Origin: Dugong dugon
Lineage: Eukaryota; Chordata; Mammalia; Sirenia; Dugongidae
DNA: 64,000 nt
Direction: 5' to 3'
NCBI GenBank assembly: GCA_030035585.1
Contig: CM057476.1
Location: forward strand, 1,852,501-1,916,500
The notes under the pieces were generated by a model, which saw only the letters and a list, made by a program, of their open reading frames with translations, was not told the DNA's origin and did no database searches. Positions 20,438 to 31,005 of this stretch are shown piece after piece. The number at the start of each line of letters is the position of its first letter. Within the stretch, counting starts at the first letter, position 1. The position numbers and the translations under genes were made by a program.

Positions 20438-20724
20438 AGCAATTCTAGCCACCCTAGTTCTGGTTTAGTTGGTTAGTGGCTGTTGGAATGGTTCAATTCC
20501 TCTTGCTCCTTACTTAACATTTGAGAGAGTACCAGGGCTTAAAAAGAAAAAAGGCCCCTGTGGGTTGACTGTGACTGGGCTAGGAATGTGTTTGGTGAGG
20601 GGTGAGGGTGGGGTGGGGAGAGCAAGATGTGCTGTCAGTAAGCAACACAGCCCCCCTCCCCAGTCTCATGACCCTCCTCTAAAGTTCACCAGTCACATGG
20701 GAAGTGTGTGGGTGTCAGGGTTCA

Positions 20725-20885
20725 GGAGCTCCCAGGTTTAATTCTGTCTTTGTTGCTTCCCAAATCTGAGTCTTGGGTGGTTTATTCAGTATTCTGAGCC
20801 TCAGTGTGTTGCTGGGCACATTGGTTGATTGGGTAGGTCCTTCATATGTAAAGTTCCTGGCACACGGTAGGCACCTGATGTGAGC
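20725..20885 (+). mobile_element. MIR SINE
   Basis: CAGGTTTAATTCTGTCTTTG..TCTGAGCCTCAGTGTG..GTAAAGTTCCTGGCACACGGTAGGCACC follows MIR from B-box to the 3' 'cctggcacatagtaggcgctc' end. Confidence 0.65.
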
Positions 20886-21525
20886 AGTCCTTCCTCACTG
20901 CCTTCAGGATTCATGGACCATCTGCTGGCCTCCATGTTGTCTCCTGTATGATCTGTAGAATTCCTGGGGTTCTGTGGAGATGAAATGCAAACACTCTTTA
21001 AAGCCGTGCCTCCCAAACTGTCAGTGCGGAACAAGCACTTTTGTTGTTATTGTTGTTATTTACTTCCAGTGCTACTTTTGTAAAACATAAGAAAAATAAC
21101 TTTCTAGAATAATAAAATAAGAAGAAAAAAAAAAAAAAAAGACACCAACTACAAGCTCAGTTTGAACTTAGAGACAATAAGCCACATTGTCTAATTGCTT
21201 AGCCCCAATCTGTACTCAGCTCTCGCCAGCGGATAACAGTTCATGGGCTGTCATGACTGTGGAGTGCACACTGAGAAACACAGCTTTAAGGGACTGGATA
21301 TTAATCCTAATGGTGACGCAGCCAACACCTGTTTGCTAATCTGCATGGAGGAGCAGCAGTACCTGTTTTGGAATCAGATGCGCCCGCTAGAATCTCAGTT
21401 TGCACCTATCGGACATTATGTGTTAGGCATGTGCACAGACCCTGGGGGTGAAGAAGAAACTAGGCACTCATCCTGTCCTCAGAGAGCTTGCAGTCTGGTC
21501 TGGAAGTTGGAGAAGAAAAAGCACT
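20886..21525. other. Repeat-poor interval
   Basis: A-run at about 21126-21140. 21243-21599 (+) is open for 118 codons. 21395-21500 resembles an old dispersed repeat ('gtgttaggcatgtgcacagaccctggggg..cctcagagagcttgcagtctgg'), so I do not call a gene. Confidence 0.45.
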
Positions 21526-21644
21526 ACCACAGAAGCATGAATAAGGTAGACAAGTACCCCAGGGAAGTCAGGAACACCTTCATTGCCACAGATGCATGAA
21601 CAAGGTATACCAGCACTCCAGGGAAGTCAGGCATGCCTTCACTG
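21526..21644 (+). repeat. Tandem duplication, ~60 bp x 2
   Basis: CCACAGAAGCATGAATAAGG.. (21526-21585) is repeated as CCACAGATGCATGAACAAGG.. (21586-21644), sharing CAGGGAAGTCAGG and CCTTCA. It differs at roughly ten positions, so the duplication is fairly old. Confidence 0.85.
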
Positions 21645-21875
21645 TGAGGCGGGTATTTGACAAAGGTTTTTTAAATGAATAGACACCCATTGGATGGATG
21701 GGGGGGGGGTAAGTCTGTGGAGGGAGGTGAGAGATATGGGAAGGACATACTAGAAAGAGAGAACAGTGAGTAAAATGTCTGTATAAACTTGGGCAATTGT
21801 TCAGCTCCTCAAAGCTCTAAGTCTCCTCACCTGTGAAATGCAGCTAGTAATGCTGTCTCATAGGTAGGGCCTCTG

Positions 21876-22084
21876 GAGTTCCTAGAGGTGCAAATGGTTA
21901 ACCGGCTCGGCTGCTAACCAAAAGGCTGGAAGTTCGAGTCCACCCAGAGTTGCCTTGGAAGAAAGGTCTGGCGATCTCCTTTCAAAAAATCAGCGATTAA
22001 AAACCCTGTGGAGCACAGTTTGACTCTGACACACATGGGGTCACCATGACTCAGTGCTGACTCAACAGAAACTGGTTCTGGTTT
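21876..22084 (+). mobile_element. AfroSINE (type B)
   Basis: GAGTTCCTAGAGGTGCAAATGG head, AGTTCGAGTCCACCC B-box, ACACACATGGGGTCACCATG, AACTGGTTCTGGTTTT tail. Confidence 0.9.
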
Positions 22085-22114
22085 TGAAAAACAACAACAA
22101 AAATACAAATAGCT

Positions 22115-22665
22115 AGCATTTTCTGAGCACTGCCAGACACTATTCTAAGTAATTTATACATACAGAATATACCACAGACGGCCAGAAGAACGAACAAATC
22201 TGTCTTGGAGGAAGTACAGCCAGAATGCTCCTTAGAAGCAAGGATGGCAAGATTACCTCTCACATACTTTGGACGTGTTATCAGGAGGGACCAGTCCCTG
22301 GAGAAGGACATCATGCTTGGTAACATAGAGGGTCAGCAAAAAAGAGGAAGACCCTCAACAAGATGGACTGACACAGTGGCTGCAACAATGGGCTCAAGGA
22401 TAACAACGATTGTGAGGATGGTGCAGGACCAGGCAGTGTCTCGTTCTGTTGTACGTGGGTCACTATGAGTAGGAACTGACTGGACAGCACCTAACAACAA
22501 CTCATTAACCTTCACAGTTCTGTTAATGGGGTTAATATTATTATTCTGTCTTACAGATCAGGAAACAGAGGCACAGAGAGGTTAGATAACTTGCTTTTGG
22601 TCACACAGCAAGTGGTAGGGCTAGGGTTTGTACTCTGGCAGTTGGAGTCCACTGTTGATCACGCA
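22115..22665 (-). mobile_element. MIR SINE, split by an RTE
   Basis: 22115-22165 (GCATTTTCTGAGCACTGCCAGACACTATTC) and 22501-22665 (TTAACCTTCACAG..ACAGATCAGGAAACAGAGGCACAGAGAGG..GGTCACACAGCAAGTGG) are consecutive parts of one inverted MIR, separated by the RTE. Confidence 0.75.
22166..22500 (+). mobile_element. RTE LINE 3' end nested in a MIR
   Basis: Begins at the ATACCACAGACGGCCAGAAG stage and keeps an open reading frame (22205-22468) with EEVQPECSLEARMARL, FGRVIRRDQSLEKDIMLG and GRPSTRWTDTVAATMGS-like content, ending CACCTAACAACAAC. Among the less decayed tails in the window. Confidence 0.92.
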
Positions 22666-22885
22666 GGAAGGTAGTGCAGGATAGTGACTGAGAGCATGGG
22701 GCCTTGGGCCAGATTGCCAGGCTTTCAATCATAACACTTAGCATGAATTTTCCAGGGCCAGAGGCTGCAGGCTGAGACACAGGGGCCAGAATGAAGGGTG
22801 GTGGGAGACTTGGGAAGAAGGATAGATAGGAAAGACTGTGTAGAGTTCAGATTTCCAAGACTTGAAAACTCATTCATTTATACAC

Positions 22886-23590
22886 ATAGAAAAAGATGGA
22901 ATCCTTCCCAGTTTGTTTTACAAAGCCAGCCTAATCCTGATTCCAAAACCTACCAGTCCAAGAAAGAAAATGAGAGATTATTCTCCCTTACAATGAAAAA
23001 AGTCTCTAAATCCTAAGCAAAATACTAGGAAATCAAATTCAGCACTGTGCTGAAAAGATAATGCACCATGGGCAATTAAGGTTGATTTGGATAATGCAAG
23101 GATAGCTCATCACTGAGAAACTTATTAACACAATTCATCATGTGCATTGGCTAAAGAAGGAAAACCACATGAGCAGCTTGACAAATGCTATGAAGGCATT
23201 TGGTAACACATAAAGAAAGCAAGACTAGAAAGATGCAGCCTTAACATAATAACACATGTCCACCTTAAATTAATTGTCAGCCCCATTCCTAACAGTGAAA
23301 AGGTACAGACATTCTCATAAGAGTCAATCAAGAAAAGCATTTTAAATATCACTACACATGTCTAATGGTCTTCTAGCTAATGCAAGAAGTCAGAGGTATA
23401 GACGTTGAAAAGGAAGAGAACAAAATAAATAAGCAGAATGCATAAGAAGACACTAAAACTTTGCAGATGGGTATAAAAAAGAAAGGAGAGAAACACATGC
23501 CATATGTCTGGACACAAATACCAAGTATTGTATTGTCTTCTCCAAAATAATGAAAATATTTAATTCAATCCCAATGGCATGACTTTGGGG
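22886..23590 (+). mobile_element. Old L1 ORF2 (reverse transcriptase region)
   Basis: CCAGCCTAATCCTGATTCC, AAAATACTAGGAAATCAAATTC, GGTTGATTTGGATAATGCAAGG, GCTATGAAGGCATTTGGTAAC and later blocks follow L1 RT order. Many frameshifts, no ORF. It covers the RT fingers/palm region; the catalytic motif itself is not readable. Confidence 0.75.
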
Positions 23591-23599
23591 ACTAGATAA

Positions 23600-23970
23600 A
23601 AATGACCCCACCTGACAGGGGAGAACAAACCTGCAGCACAGGTGTGCCAGCTCTCCGGCGGGGGGGGGGGGGGGGCGCTCTGTCTCAGCCCAGTCACGTG
23701 GTCCTCGGCGACCTTACTCCCCCTCCCGCGGCCCCTCAGCATGGACACTGTGCGCTCCAGGCCTCCTGCCCGCAGAGGTGCCCCTCTCTTTATGTCCCTG
23801 CTCCTGGACACTGGCTGCGGCTCATCTGTGCCCAGGGGTTGCTTCCCGCTGGCCTGCGACTGGGAGCCGCTCTTGCTGAGCAAACGGGTAAACTTCTACA
23901 GCGAGGGCTGAACACCCACCTCAGGGAGGACGTCCCCTTCCAAGTGTGTCCTTTCTGTCTCCATCCTAGG
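23600..23970. other. Isolated GC-rich block with a G16 run
   Basis: A compact GC-rich, CpG-bearing block sits between AT-rich L1 sequences, with G16 at 23660-23675 (G-quadruplex-prone). Overlapping open frames exist on both strands (23602-23979 +, 23642-23911 +, 23560-23883 -), as expected of GC-rich DNA. I recognise no protein. It could be a small orphan CpG island, an exon, or an inserted segment. Confidence 0.55.
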
Positions 23971-24144
23971 GTACCCTAAAGTTATAGTTCTTCTGTTATC
24001 ATAATGTTACCGTTCTTTTCATTGAACTTTCTTTGCTTAAATAGCTACATGATTTCTGCCTCCTGATTGTAATCAGACTGATAATATAGGTAAATGTGAA
24101 GTGTGTTTACAGAAAAAGAATAACAAGGAAGAAATTACGGCATT

Positions 24145-24222
24145 TTATATATATATATAACATTTTTAAAATGTTTTAAAATTTTTAAACATATTTTTTA
24201 AAAACATAACATTTTTTAAAAA
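24145..24222. repeat. AT-rich low-complexity block
   Basis: TATATATATATAACA followed by alternating A/T runs with short inverted symmetry (TTTTAAAATG..TTTTAAAA). No gene signal. Confidence 0.85.
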
Positions 24223-24227
24223 CCAGC

Positions 24228-25190
24228 AAATCGTACTAGTAATCAAAGAAATGCAGAATAAAAGAAAGGAATTTCATTTTACATTCATCACATTGACAAA
24301 GGGTAAAAACAGCATAGCCTGTTAGTGAGAATCTAAATTAGCACAATCTTTCTGGAGGATATTTGGGAATATATATCAAAGTTTTTGAAAATATGCAAAC
24401 CTTTGAGACACATGAATGCTACCATGAGGAACTTGGTTTAAGAGCATAGTCCAAGACAAGCTCAAGACCTCTCAACCAAACGTGCTTCTTAGTTCAGTCA
24501 TGTATACAGGACCAAAAGCAAAGATGAGAAGGCAGGAAGGGACAGGGAAAATGGATGATGGAGATGGGGAATTGGGGTGTAGAAGGGGAGAGTGTGGACA
24601 CATGGCAGGGATTGCAAACAGTGTCACAAAAATAATTTGTGTATAAATTGTTGAATGAGAAATGGATTTGCTCTGTCAACTATCACCTAAAGCACAATTA
24701 AAAAAAAAAAAAAATGGTACAACGGCACCCTGTCAAAGGCGGAAAACATGCAAGACCAGAAAATCAAGTGGTCCTGTGAGTCCGGGCTGTCACAGGCGTC
24801 ACTGTATGTATAAACCCATGTTGCTTTATAAATATTCACACTGGTTTTTCATTTTCACAGTTTCTCACACTATTTCTTTTCAATTTAGTTTAATAAAATG
24901 AAGTTCTTTTAATTAGTACTAGTAAAAAAAAAGGACTTAAGAAAGATATTCATTACAGCATTATTTATAATATTGTAAAAAATGCTAACAGATTAAATGT
25001 CCAATAATAGGCAATGGGCTAAATAATGATAAAAGTCTTCAAATGGAATTCTTGGCAACAATTGTGAATAACGTCACAGGAGAATCCTTAATGGCATGCA
25101 GAAATGTTCACAGTATATTTTAAGTGAAAAAATAAATTAGGATGTACAAGGAAACTGCATATGTATCAATTACTTATGCAATTGTTTTAA
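24228..25190 (+). mobile_element. Old L1 ORF2/3' region, split by a second L1 tail
   Basis: 24228-24405 (AATCAAAGAAATGCAGAATAA, ATTGACAAAGGG, CAATCTTTCTGGAGG) and 24945-25190 (ATTCATTACAGCATTATTTATAAT, AATGTCCAATAATAGG, GTTCACAGTATATTTTAAGTG) are successive parts of the L1 ORF2 end and 3' flank. The segment between them is a younger insertion plus short spacer. Confidence 0.7.
24410..24712 (+). mobile_element. L1 3'UTR tail (elephant-type)
   Basis: AAAGCAAAGATGAGAAGGCAGGAAGGG, GGGGAGAGTGTGGACACATGG, CTATCACCTAAAGCACAATT then an A-run. It parallels the 3'UTR ends at 3010-3198 (+) and 31830-32100 (-). Confidence 0.7.
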
Positions 25191-25371
25191 AGGAGCTGTA
25201 TGGCCAGTGTAAAATTGCCAAAATAAAAAGAATAAGGCTCCTCTCCAGAGATCTTTGTGGTTGTTTTTTTTTTCTCTGTGTCTTTCTGAAATGACTTTTC
25301 TGAGAGAGGCAGGTATCCACCAGCTATTGATGCAGCTGATGTTATCCTCTTGTCTAACTTACATAAAAAAA

Positions 25372-25579
25372 ATCACAACCCCCTTGCTGTCAAATCGATT
25401 CCAACTCATGGTGACCCCATGGGTTACAGAGCAGAACTGCTCCATAGGGTTTTCTTGGTTGTAATCTCTATGGAAGCAGATCCCCAGGCCCTTCTTCTGC
25501 AGTGCCACTGGGTGAGTTTGAACTGGCAACCTTTAGGTTAGTAGTCCAGTGCAAACAGGTTGCGCCACCGGGGAACCTT
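25372..25579 (-). mobile_element. AfroSINE (type A)
   Basis: TTGCTGTCAAATCGATTCC to GCGCCACCGGGGAACC; full-length complement of the type A element. Confidence 0.88.
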
Positions 25580-26029
25580 CTAGTTTCCATTGGGGGCTAC
25601 AAATATAAGACCCTTCCCTTTCAGAAATGAATCTGCCTCTCACAGGTAGGGTGTGCTCCTGTCTCTGACAGTCAAGCCTCATAACCAGCATCATAGGACT
25701 CATTCCCTTCTTCAGTCCTGGTGAGCATGACAGAAAGCAACAGCAAATGTAACAGTTTGCAGGACTGGTCTGTCTGAGGGATATTATCAAACGCGACACC
25801 AGCGGTGTTCGGTAATAAAAACAGAAGGAGGGGTAGGGGAGACATTTTATAGGTTAGAAGAGATACTGGAGGGTTAAGATGTCACAGGAATAGACTGAAA
25901 ATGCAGCTGGCTTAACTGGAACGTCGCCCCTTTATGTCTCTGATGCTTTCTTTTTACAGATAATTTCAATTTAGAAGTATTACCGGAGCGCTGAGCTGAG
26001 CCCAGTGTATTCACTTTGGGCAGTTTTGT
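25580..26029. other. Unique interval
   Basis: No repeat or gene recognised. Small open frames lack support. Confidence 0.45.
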
Positions 26030-26358
26030 GTTGTTGTTAGGTGCCGTCAAGTCGGTTCCGACTCACAGCCGCTCTGTGGACAACAGAACGAAACCCCGCC
26101 CGGTCCTGCGCCATCCTCACAATCGTTGTTATGCTTGAGCCCGTTGTTGAAGCCACGGTGTCAATCCGTCTCGTTGAGGGTCTTCCTCTTTGTCACTGAC
26201 CCTCTACTTTACCAAGCATGACGTCCTTCTGCAGGGACTGGTCTCTCCTGATAACATGTCCAAAGTCTCACCATCCTTGCTTCTAAGGAGCGTTCTGGCT
26301 GTGTTTCTTCCAAGACAGATTTGTTCGTTCTTCTGGCGGGCCATGGTGTATTCAATAT
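26030..26358 (-). mobile_element. RTE LINE 3' end
   Basis: TGTTGTTGTTAGGTGCCGTC through GACTGGTCTCTCCTGATAAC to the complement of the ANKSVLEE region (GACAGATTTGTTCGTTC). Retains many CpGs, suggesting a comparatively young copy. Confidence 0.92.
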
Positions 26359-26479
26359 GTATAAATTACTTAGAATAGTAATCTCTGCTAAATCATTAAG
26401 TGGCCTGTGAGCTAACGTGGCAGAGACTTCCATGACTGCACAAGACAAAGAATACAAGCTTTACAGAATTAGTCCAGGA

Positions 26480-26990
26480 ACGTCACCAAACAAGCCATTA
26501 GCAAAGAATCTGAACAGACATTTCTCCAAAGAGACATAAGTGGCCAATAGCATATGAGAAGATTCTCAACATCCTCACTAGTCATTAGAGAAAAGCACAT
26601 CTAAACTGCAGTGAGTACCACTTCACAGCCACTAGGATGCCTATGATAAAAAAAAATGCAGACTATAACAAATTTTGGTGAGTCTATGGGCCTTTCGGTT
26701 AACAGCAGAGTGCTTGCTTACCGGTAACCACTGTGCCACCAGGGCTCCTTATCCATAAAGATAGGAAGGTTAATTGTTGTCCAAACTGGAGAGAAGGGGA
26801 ATAAAGAGTGACTGCTAATGGGTACGTGGTTTCTTTTTGAAGTGATTGAAAAAGTTCTAAAGTTAGATGGTGGCTGTTGTTGTGTAACTACGTAAATGAA
26901 ATAAAACCAGTGAATATTGTAAACTTCAAAAGCATGGATCTTATGGTATGTGAGTTATGTCACAATAAAGTTTTTGAAAAGTTCCAGCCC
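26480..26990 (+). mobile_element. L1 3' end, split by a SINE fragment
   Basis: 26480-26688 (TCTGAACAGACATTTCTCC, CCACTTCACAGCCACTAGG) and 26750-26990 (GAGTGACTGCTAATGGG, GGTATGTGAGTTATGTCACAATAAAG) are L1 ORF2 end and 3'UTR. The intervening 60 bp is a SINE head. Confidence 0.75.
26689..26749 (-). mobile_element. AfroSINE head fragment
   Basis: TTTCGGTTAACAGCAGAG..CACTGTGCCACCAGGGCTCC is the complement of the first ~60 bp of a type A AfroSINE; the rest is absent. Confidence 0.8.
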
Positions 26991-26999
26991 CTTGAAAAT

Positions 27000-27878
27000 A
27001 ACTTAATTTCTTGGGATCGTGCCATAATTGTAAAAGAACTTTTTTGGTAAAATCATTTGGAGGTCTTGTAATCAACTCACGTTACTATGACTTTGCCACA
27101 CAATGTATATTCTTCTCAGCTAGGTCACTTGTGTGGATTTGTTGCTGTGGGCTGTCCTGGGGGAGGAGTGGGGTTTGCACTACAGCCAAGTTTCTTCACG
27201 ATGCATTTATAGAAACATGACAAATTCTGTTTAAATGAGTGATACTGTCCCATTGATCTTTGTCTTCTACCCTCCTGTTATATCCTAGCATCTTTACTTT
27301 TTTTTTTTAAATCATCCTTCAGCAATGAAATAAAGTATTTTTGTTTGTCAACATCAAAGGCTCTTTTTAAAAAAGTTTTATACTGCTGTTCATATGTTGT
27401 AAATCTTTTTTAATACCTCTGGTAAGGAATTAATCAATCAGCATAATACGATCTACAATATCACACCCTATAATAAGGATTTGGTCTCTAGGGCTCCATA
27501 GAAAGGGATAGAATATTTGTCACTATCGACAGCTATTTATCAAAGGAATATAAATTAAAAATAAAACCTCTGCATGCTCCATAAATGCATGACTCATTTA
27601 TAAGTGGAAAGAGAGTTCCTCCATGATGGGATTGTTTTCTTCAAGGCTAGAATACTTAAATCTGCATTTCACAACGGAGTTTAGTTTACAAGATCACTTA
27701 AAATGTGAAACTATCTGTGGGTAGTTTTAGGCTGGAAAGGGTCGTGGATTTCTAAAACCTTGACATTGGGTTTTATTTGGCAATGGAATTGACTGGTTGG
27801 AAGAAGAACCTAAAATGTCTTAGTTTGGGAGCCCTGGCTTTGATTCTTTTAAATCCCTTGAGCCTGAAGCGGACTCCG
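27000..27878. other. Repeat-poor AT-rich interval
   Basis: 27260-27770 is repeat-free and has non-degenerate AT-rich phrases (ACAGCTATTTATCAAAGG, AAATGCATGACTCATTTATAAG, the latter with an AP-1 type TGACTCA) reminiscent of conserved enhancers. No ORF recognised. Confidence 0.4.
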
Positions 27879-28122
27879 CGATTGTTGTCCTTAGGTGTCC
27901 TTGAGGTGACTCTGACTCATGGTGACATTTTGTACAACAGAAGGAAACGCCGCCCAGTCCTGCATCATCCCTGTGAGCTCCTTGTTGTAGATCAGACCAC
28001 GGTGCTCCATAGGGTTTTCAATGGCTGATTTTTTGAAAGTAGCTCACCAGGCTGTTCTTCTGAGGTGCCTCTGGGTGGACTCCTAAATGAGAGTGTTGAC
28101 TGTTTGCACCATCCAGGGACTC
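27879..28122 (-). mobile_element. AfroSINE (type B) with long RTE-type tail
   Basis: TTGTTGTCCTTAGGTGTCCTTGAGG and the GCCCAGTCCTGCATCATCC segment (RTE tail) run into GTTTTCAATGGCTGATTT and end TGCACCATCCAGGGACTCC (type B head). Confidence 0.8.
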
Positions 28123-28254
28123 CACTCCACTTCCACCATATCAATGTAATTAGCTAAAGTGTTTGCTTTACCGATTTAGCAATTTCCGTGAGTGGTGTTT
28201 TCCATGGCTGGATTATTTTACTTAAGCCAATGCCCCTGCCCCTGCCCCTTTCTT

Positions 28255-28951
28255 TGGTTGTTGTTGTTAGGTGCCATCGAGTCTGTTCTGACTCACAGCG
28301 ACCCCATGGACAACATCCTTCGACATCCTCACAATCATTGTTTTGCTTGAGCCCATTGTTGTAGCCCCTGTGTCAATCCATCCTGTTGGGCGTCTTCCTC
28401 TTTTTCGCTGACCCTCTACTCTACCAAGCATGATATCCTTCTCCTGGGACTGACCTCTGCTGATAACATGTCCAAAGTATGTGAGATGAAGTCTTCGCCA
28501 TCCTCGCTTGCAAGGAGACTTCTGGCTGTACTTCTTCCAGGACAGATTTGTTCATTCTTCTGGCAGTCCATGGGATATTCAATATTCTTTGCCAACACCA
28601 TAATTCAAAGGTGTCAATTTTTCTTCAGTCTTCCTTATTCATCGTCCAGCTTTCCCATTCATATGAGGTGATTGAAAACACCATGGCTTGGGTCCGGCGC
28701 TTCTTAGTCCTTAAAGTGACATCTTTGCTTTTTAACACTCAAAAGAGGTCTTTTGCAGCAGGTTTGCCCAGTGCAATGTGTCGTTTGATTTCTGAACTGC
28801 TGCTTCCACGGGTGTTGATTGTGGATCCAAGTAAAATGAAATCCTTGACAACTTCGATCTTCTCCGTTTATCACGATGTTGCTTATTGGTCCAGTTGTGA
28901 GGATTTTTTGTTTTCTTTATGTCGAGGTGTGATTCATAATGAAGGCTGTAC
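28255..28951 (-). mobile_element. RTE LINE, 5'-truncated
   Basis: Complement of ORF blocks from the IKKTK..LTT region (CAGTTGTGAGGATTTTTTG) to the tail (TTGTTGTTGTTAGG). Open frame remnants only. The copy is about 700 bp long. Confidence 0.92.
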
Positions 28952-28989
28952 AGATCCTAAATAAAAACTAACAGGCTAACAGTAGATTG

Positions 28990-29172
28990 AAAGAGCCTTG
29001 GTGGCGAATGGTTAAGCTGCTAACTGAAAGGTTGGCAGTTTGAACCCACCAGCTGCTCTGGGGTGAAAAGGCCTGTCAATCTGCTCCTATAAAGACTGCA
29101 CCCTGGGAAACCCTATGGGGCGGTTCTACTCTGTCATATACAGGAATCAATTTGATGGCGTGCAACAGCAGC
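28990..29172 (+). mobile_element. AfroSINE (type A)
   Basis: GAGCCTTGGTGGCGAATGG head with a short deletion before GTTAAGCTGCTAACTG, then CCTATGGGGCGGTTCTACTC; the tail is degenerate (CAATTTGATGGCGTGC). Confidence 0.85.
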
Positions 29173-29185
29173 AGTGGTACATTAA

Positions 29186-30070
29186 AATAACTCAGTCTTG
29201 ATTATTCTCTTTCAAGTACATCTCAAATTCATCCATTAAATAGCCACACAGCTGCCTCATGGTGGTACAATAACAACAACACCCTTTATGTAGTACTTAG
29301 ATCATATTTCATTGTTAAGACTCAATGTTTCAGCTCTACATCAGCATTTGTTTTGCTCTCAGTGGTGTCTTGGAATTGCCACCGGCCAGGCAGCAGTTGT
29401 GATAGAGTTGTCGTCATTGCCTGCCCCGGCTCAAACGTGGTCACAACTGTTCATCTTGTCCCCACTTCATTGACTTACGGACGTTGCCAGCATTGTACGT
29501 GCTGAGTTTAGTGGTCACTGAATGTTATCAAAAAGCTACATTATGATTTGGTTTGAAAAGTAGGTCTAGATTTGGTATCACAGAAGCAAACATTGTCTTA
29601 GCAGGAATGACTCCAATTCCACATTTTCTTCCAAAGCAATGTGCATGTGCTTTACGGAATCCAAGAAATTTAGACACCCACAAGTAGATGGAGCGGAGAT
29701 ATGAGCAAAAGGATTACCTACCACATGCCAAGCAGTGTAGCTAAGGGCAAAAGGAATTGCCAAATCTCTCGGAAAAGATGGCAGAGATTTCACAGCCAAG
29801 AGGGGTGGTGTGATCATTTGGTGTGTGACGTGAGATTATCATTAAGACATTGTGTTGCACTGTGTTTGGCAGAGACTTTTCTTTCCTGGTAGTGATTTAG
29901 AGATGAAAAAACGTGAGTCTTAAAATCAATGAAATATGATCCAAGTACTACTAAATAAAGGGTGTTGTTGTTGCTGTTGTTGTTATTGTACCACCATAAG
30001 GCAGTTGTGTGGCTATTTAATGGATAAATTTGAGATGTACTTGAAAGAGAAAAATCAAGACAGAGTTATT
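29186..30070. repeat. Long inverted repeat, arms ~140-155 bp, 586-bp spacer
   Basis: Arm 29186-29327 and arm 29914-30070 are reverse complements: CTTTCAAGTACATCTCAAAT, ATCCATTAAATAGCCACACA, TATGGTGGTACAATAACAAC and ATCATATTTCATTG (arm-1 sense) recur inverted. I count only about eight substitutions over the ~125 bp core, plus a 12-bp CAACAA-type length difference and short gaps near the inner ends. The spacer has no ORF and no recognised repeat. It could be a DNA transposon with long terminal inverted repeats or an inverted duplication. Confidence 0.85.
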
Positions 30071-30403
30071 GGGCCGGGCTCAGTGGGGATGGCTTATCTC
30101 TGTTCCATGTCTGCTGGGGCCTCTGGACAGGGCTTGAAGGGTTTACTTCCAAGATGGTGCACTCATAAGGTTGAACACTGGTGCTGGCAGTCTGCTGGGA
30201 GCTCAGCTAATGCTGAGAGTTGGTGGCCTTGCTTTCTTCCCAATGGGCTTTTCCATAGTATGCTTTAGCTCCATCACAACATGGTGGCCAAGATACAGGG
30301 CAGGCACCCCCACAGACAGAAAGTGGAAACTGCCACAGTGGCCCTTCCACCATACTCTATTGGTTGCAGAGCTCAGTTTCAAGGTTAGGGGACAGATCCT
30401 CAC

Positions 30404-30665
30404 TTTTTTTTTTTTTTAATTGATTCATAATACATATACCATAAAATCGGCCACATTTGAAAGTGTAAAGTTCAGTGGTTTTTACTGTATGTACAGGTTG
30501 TACAACTATCACCACTAATTTCAGAACATTCTCATCACCCCAAAAAGGAACCCTGTACCCATTATCAGTCACTCCGCATCTTTTCCTGGAGCACCCGAGA
30601 TCATTCATCTACTTTCTGTCTCTATGGATTTGCCTATTCTGGATGCCTTTTACTTATTTTTTGAC
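30404..30665 (-). mobile_element. Old L1M 3' region
   Basis: Complement-sense L1M landmarks: ACATATACCATAAAATCGGCC, AAGTGTAAAGTTCAGTGG, CATCACCCCAAAAAGG, CTGTCTCTATGGATTTGCC. T-run at 30405-30417. Confidence 0.75.
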
Positions 30666-30837
30666 TGATCCCCAACTCTGGAATGGAAGAATGTCAAAGA
30701 ATTTTGGGACCACATTTTAGAAACTGACACATAATTAATAGTGGCACTTCATCAATGGTAGGTATTACAGCTGATGGCATCTTAGCTTTGATGAGATATA
30801 ATTGAGCAGTTGTTTGTAAGTAGAGCTCCTTTAATCT

Positions 30838-31005
30838 TCACATTTCCAAGACAGGGGTATCATTTTAATCTTCATTTTACAAACGAGAATACTGAGCAGA
30901 CAGGTTAAACCACTTAGGACCTCTCAGGGTGAGCTTGTTGTCAGATAGGGGGCCAGGATTTAAACCCAGACCATCTGGCTCTCCTGCCTGCCCTCTCTTA
31001 ACCTC
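30838..31005 (-). mobile_element. MIR SINE
   Basis: ATCTTCATTTTACAAACGAG..GGTTAAACCACTTAGGACC..GGGGCCAGGATTTAAACCCAG is the complement of MIR from 3' part to B-box. Confidence 0.65.

Noticed and set aside
23560-23979. Overlapping open frames in the GC-rich block as a gene
   Set aside because: Open on both strands because of GC bias; no start context, splice signals or recognisable protein.
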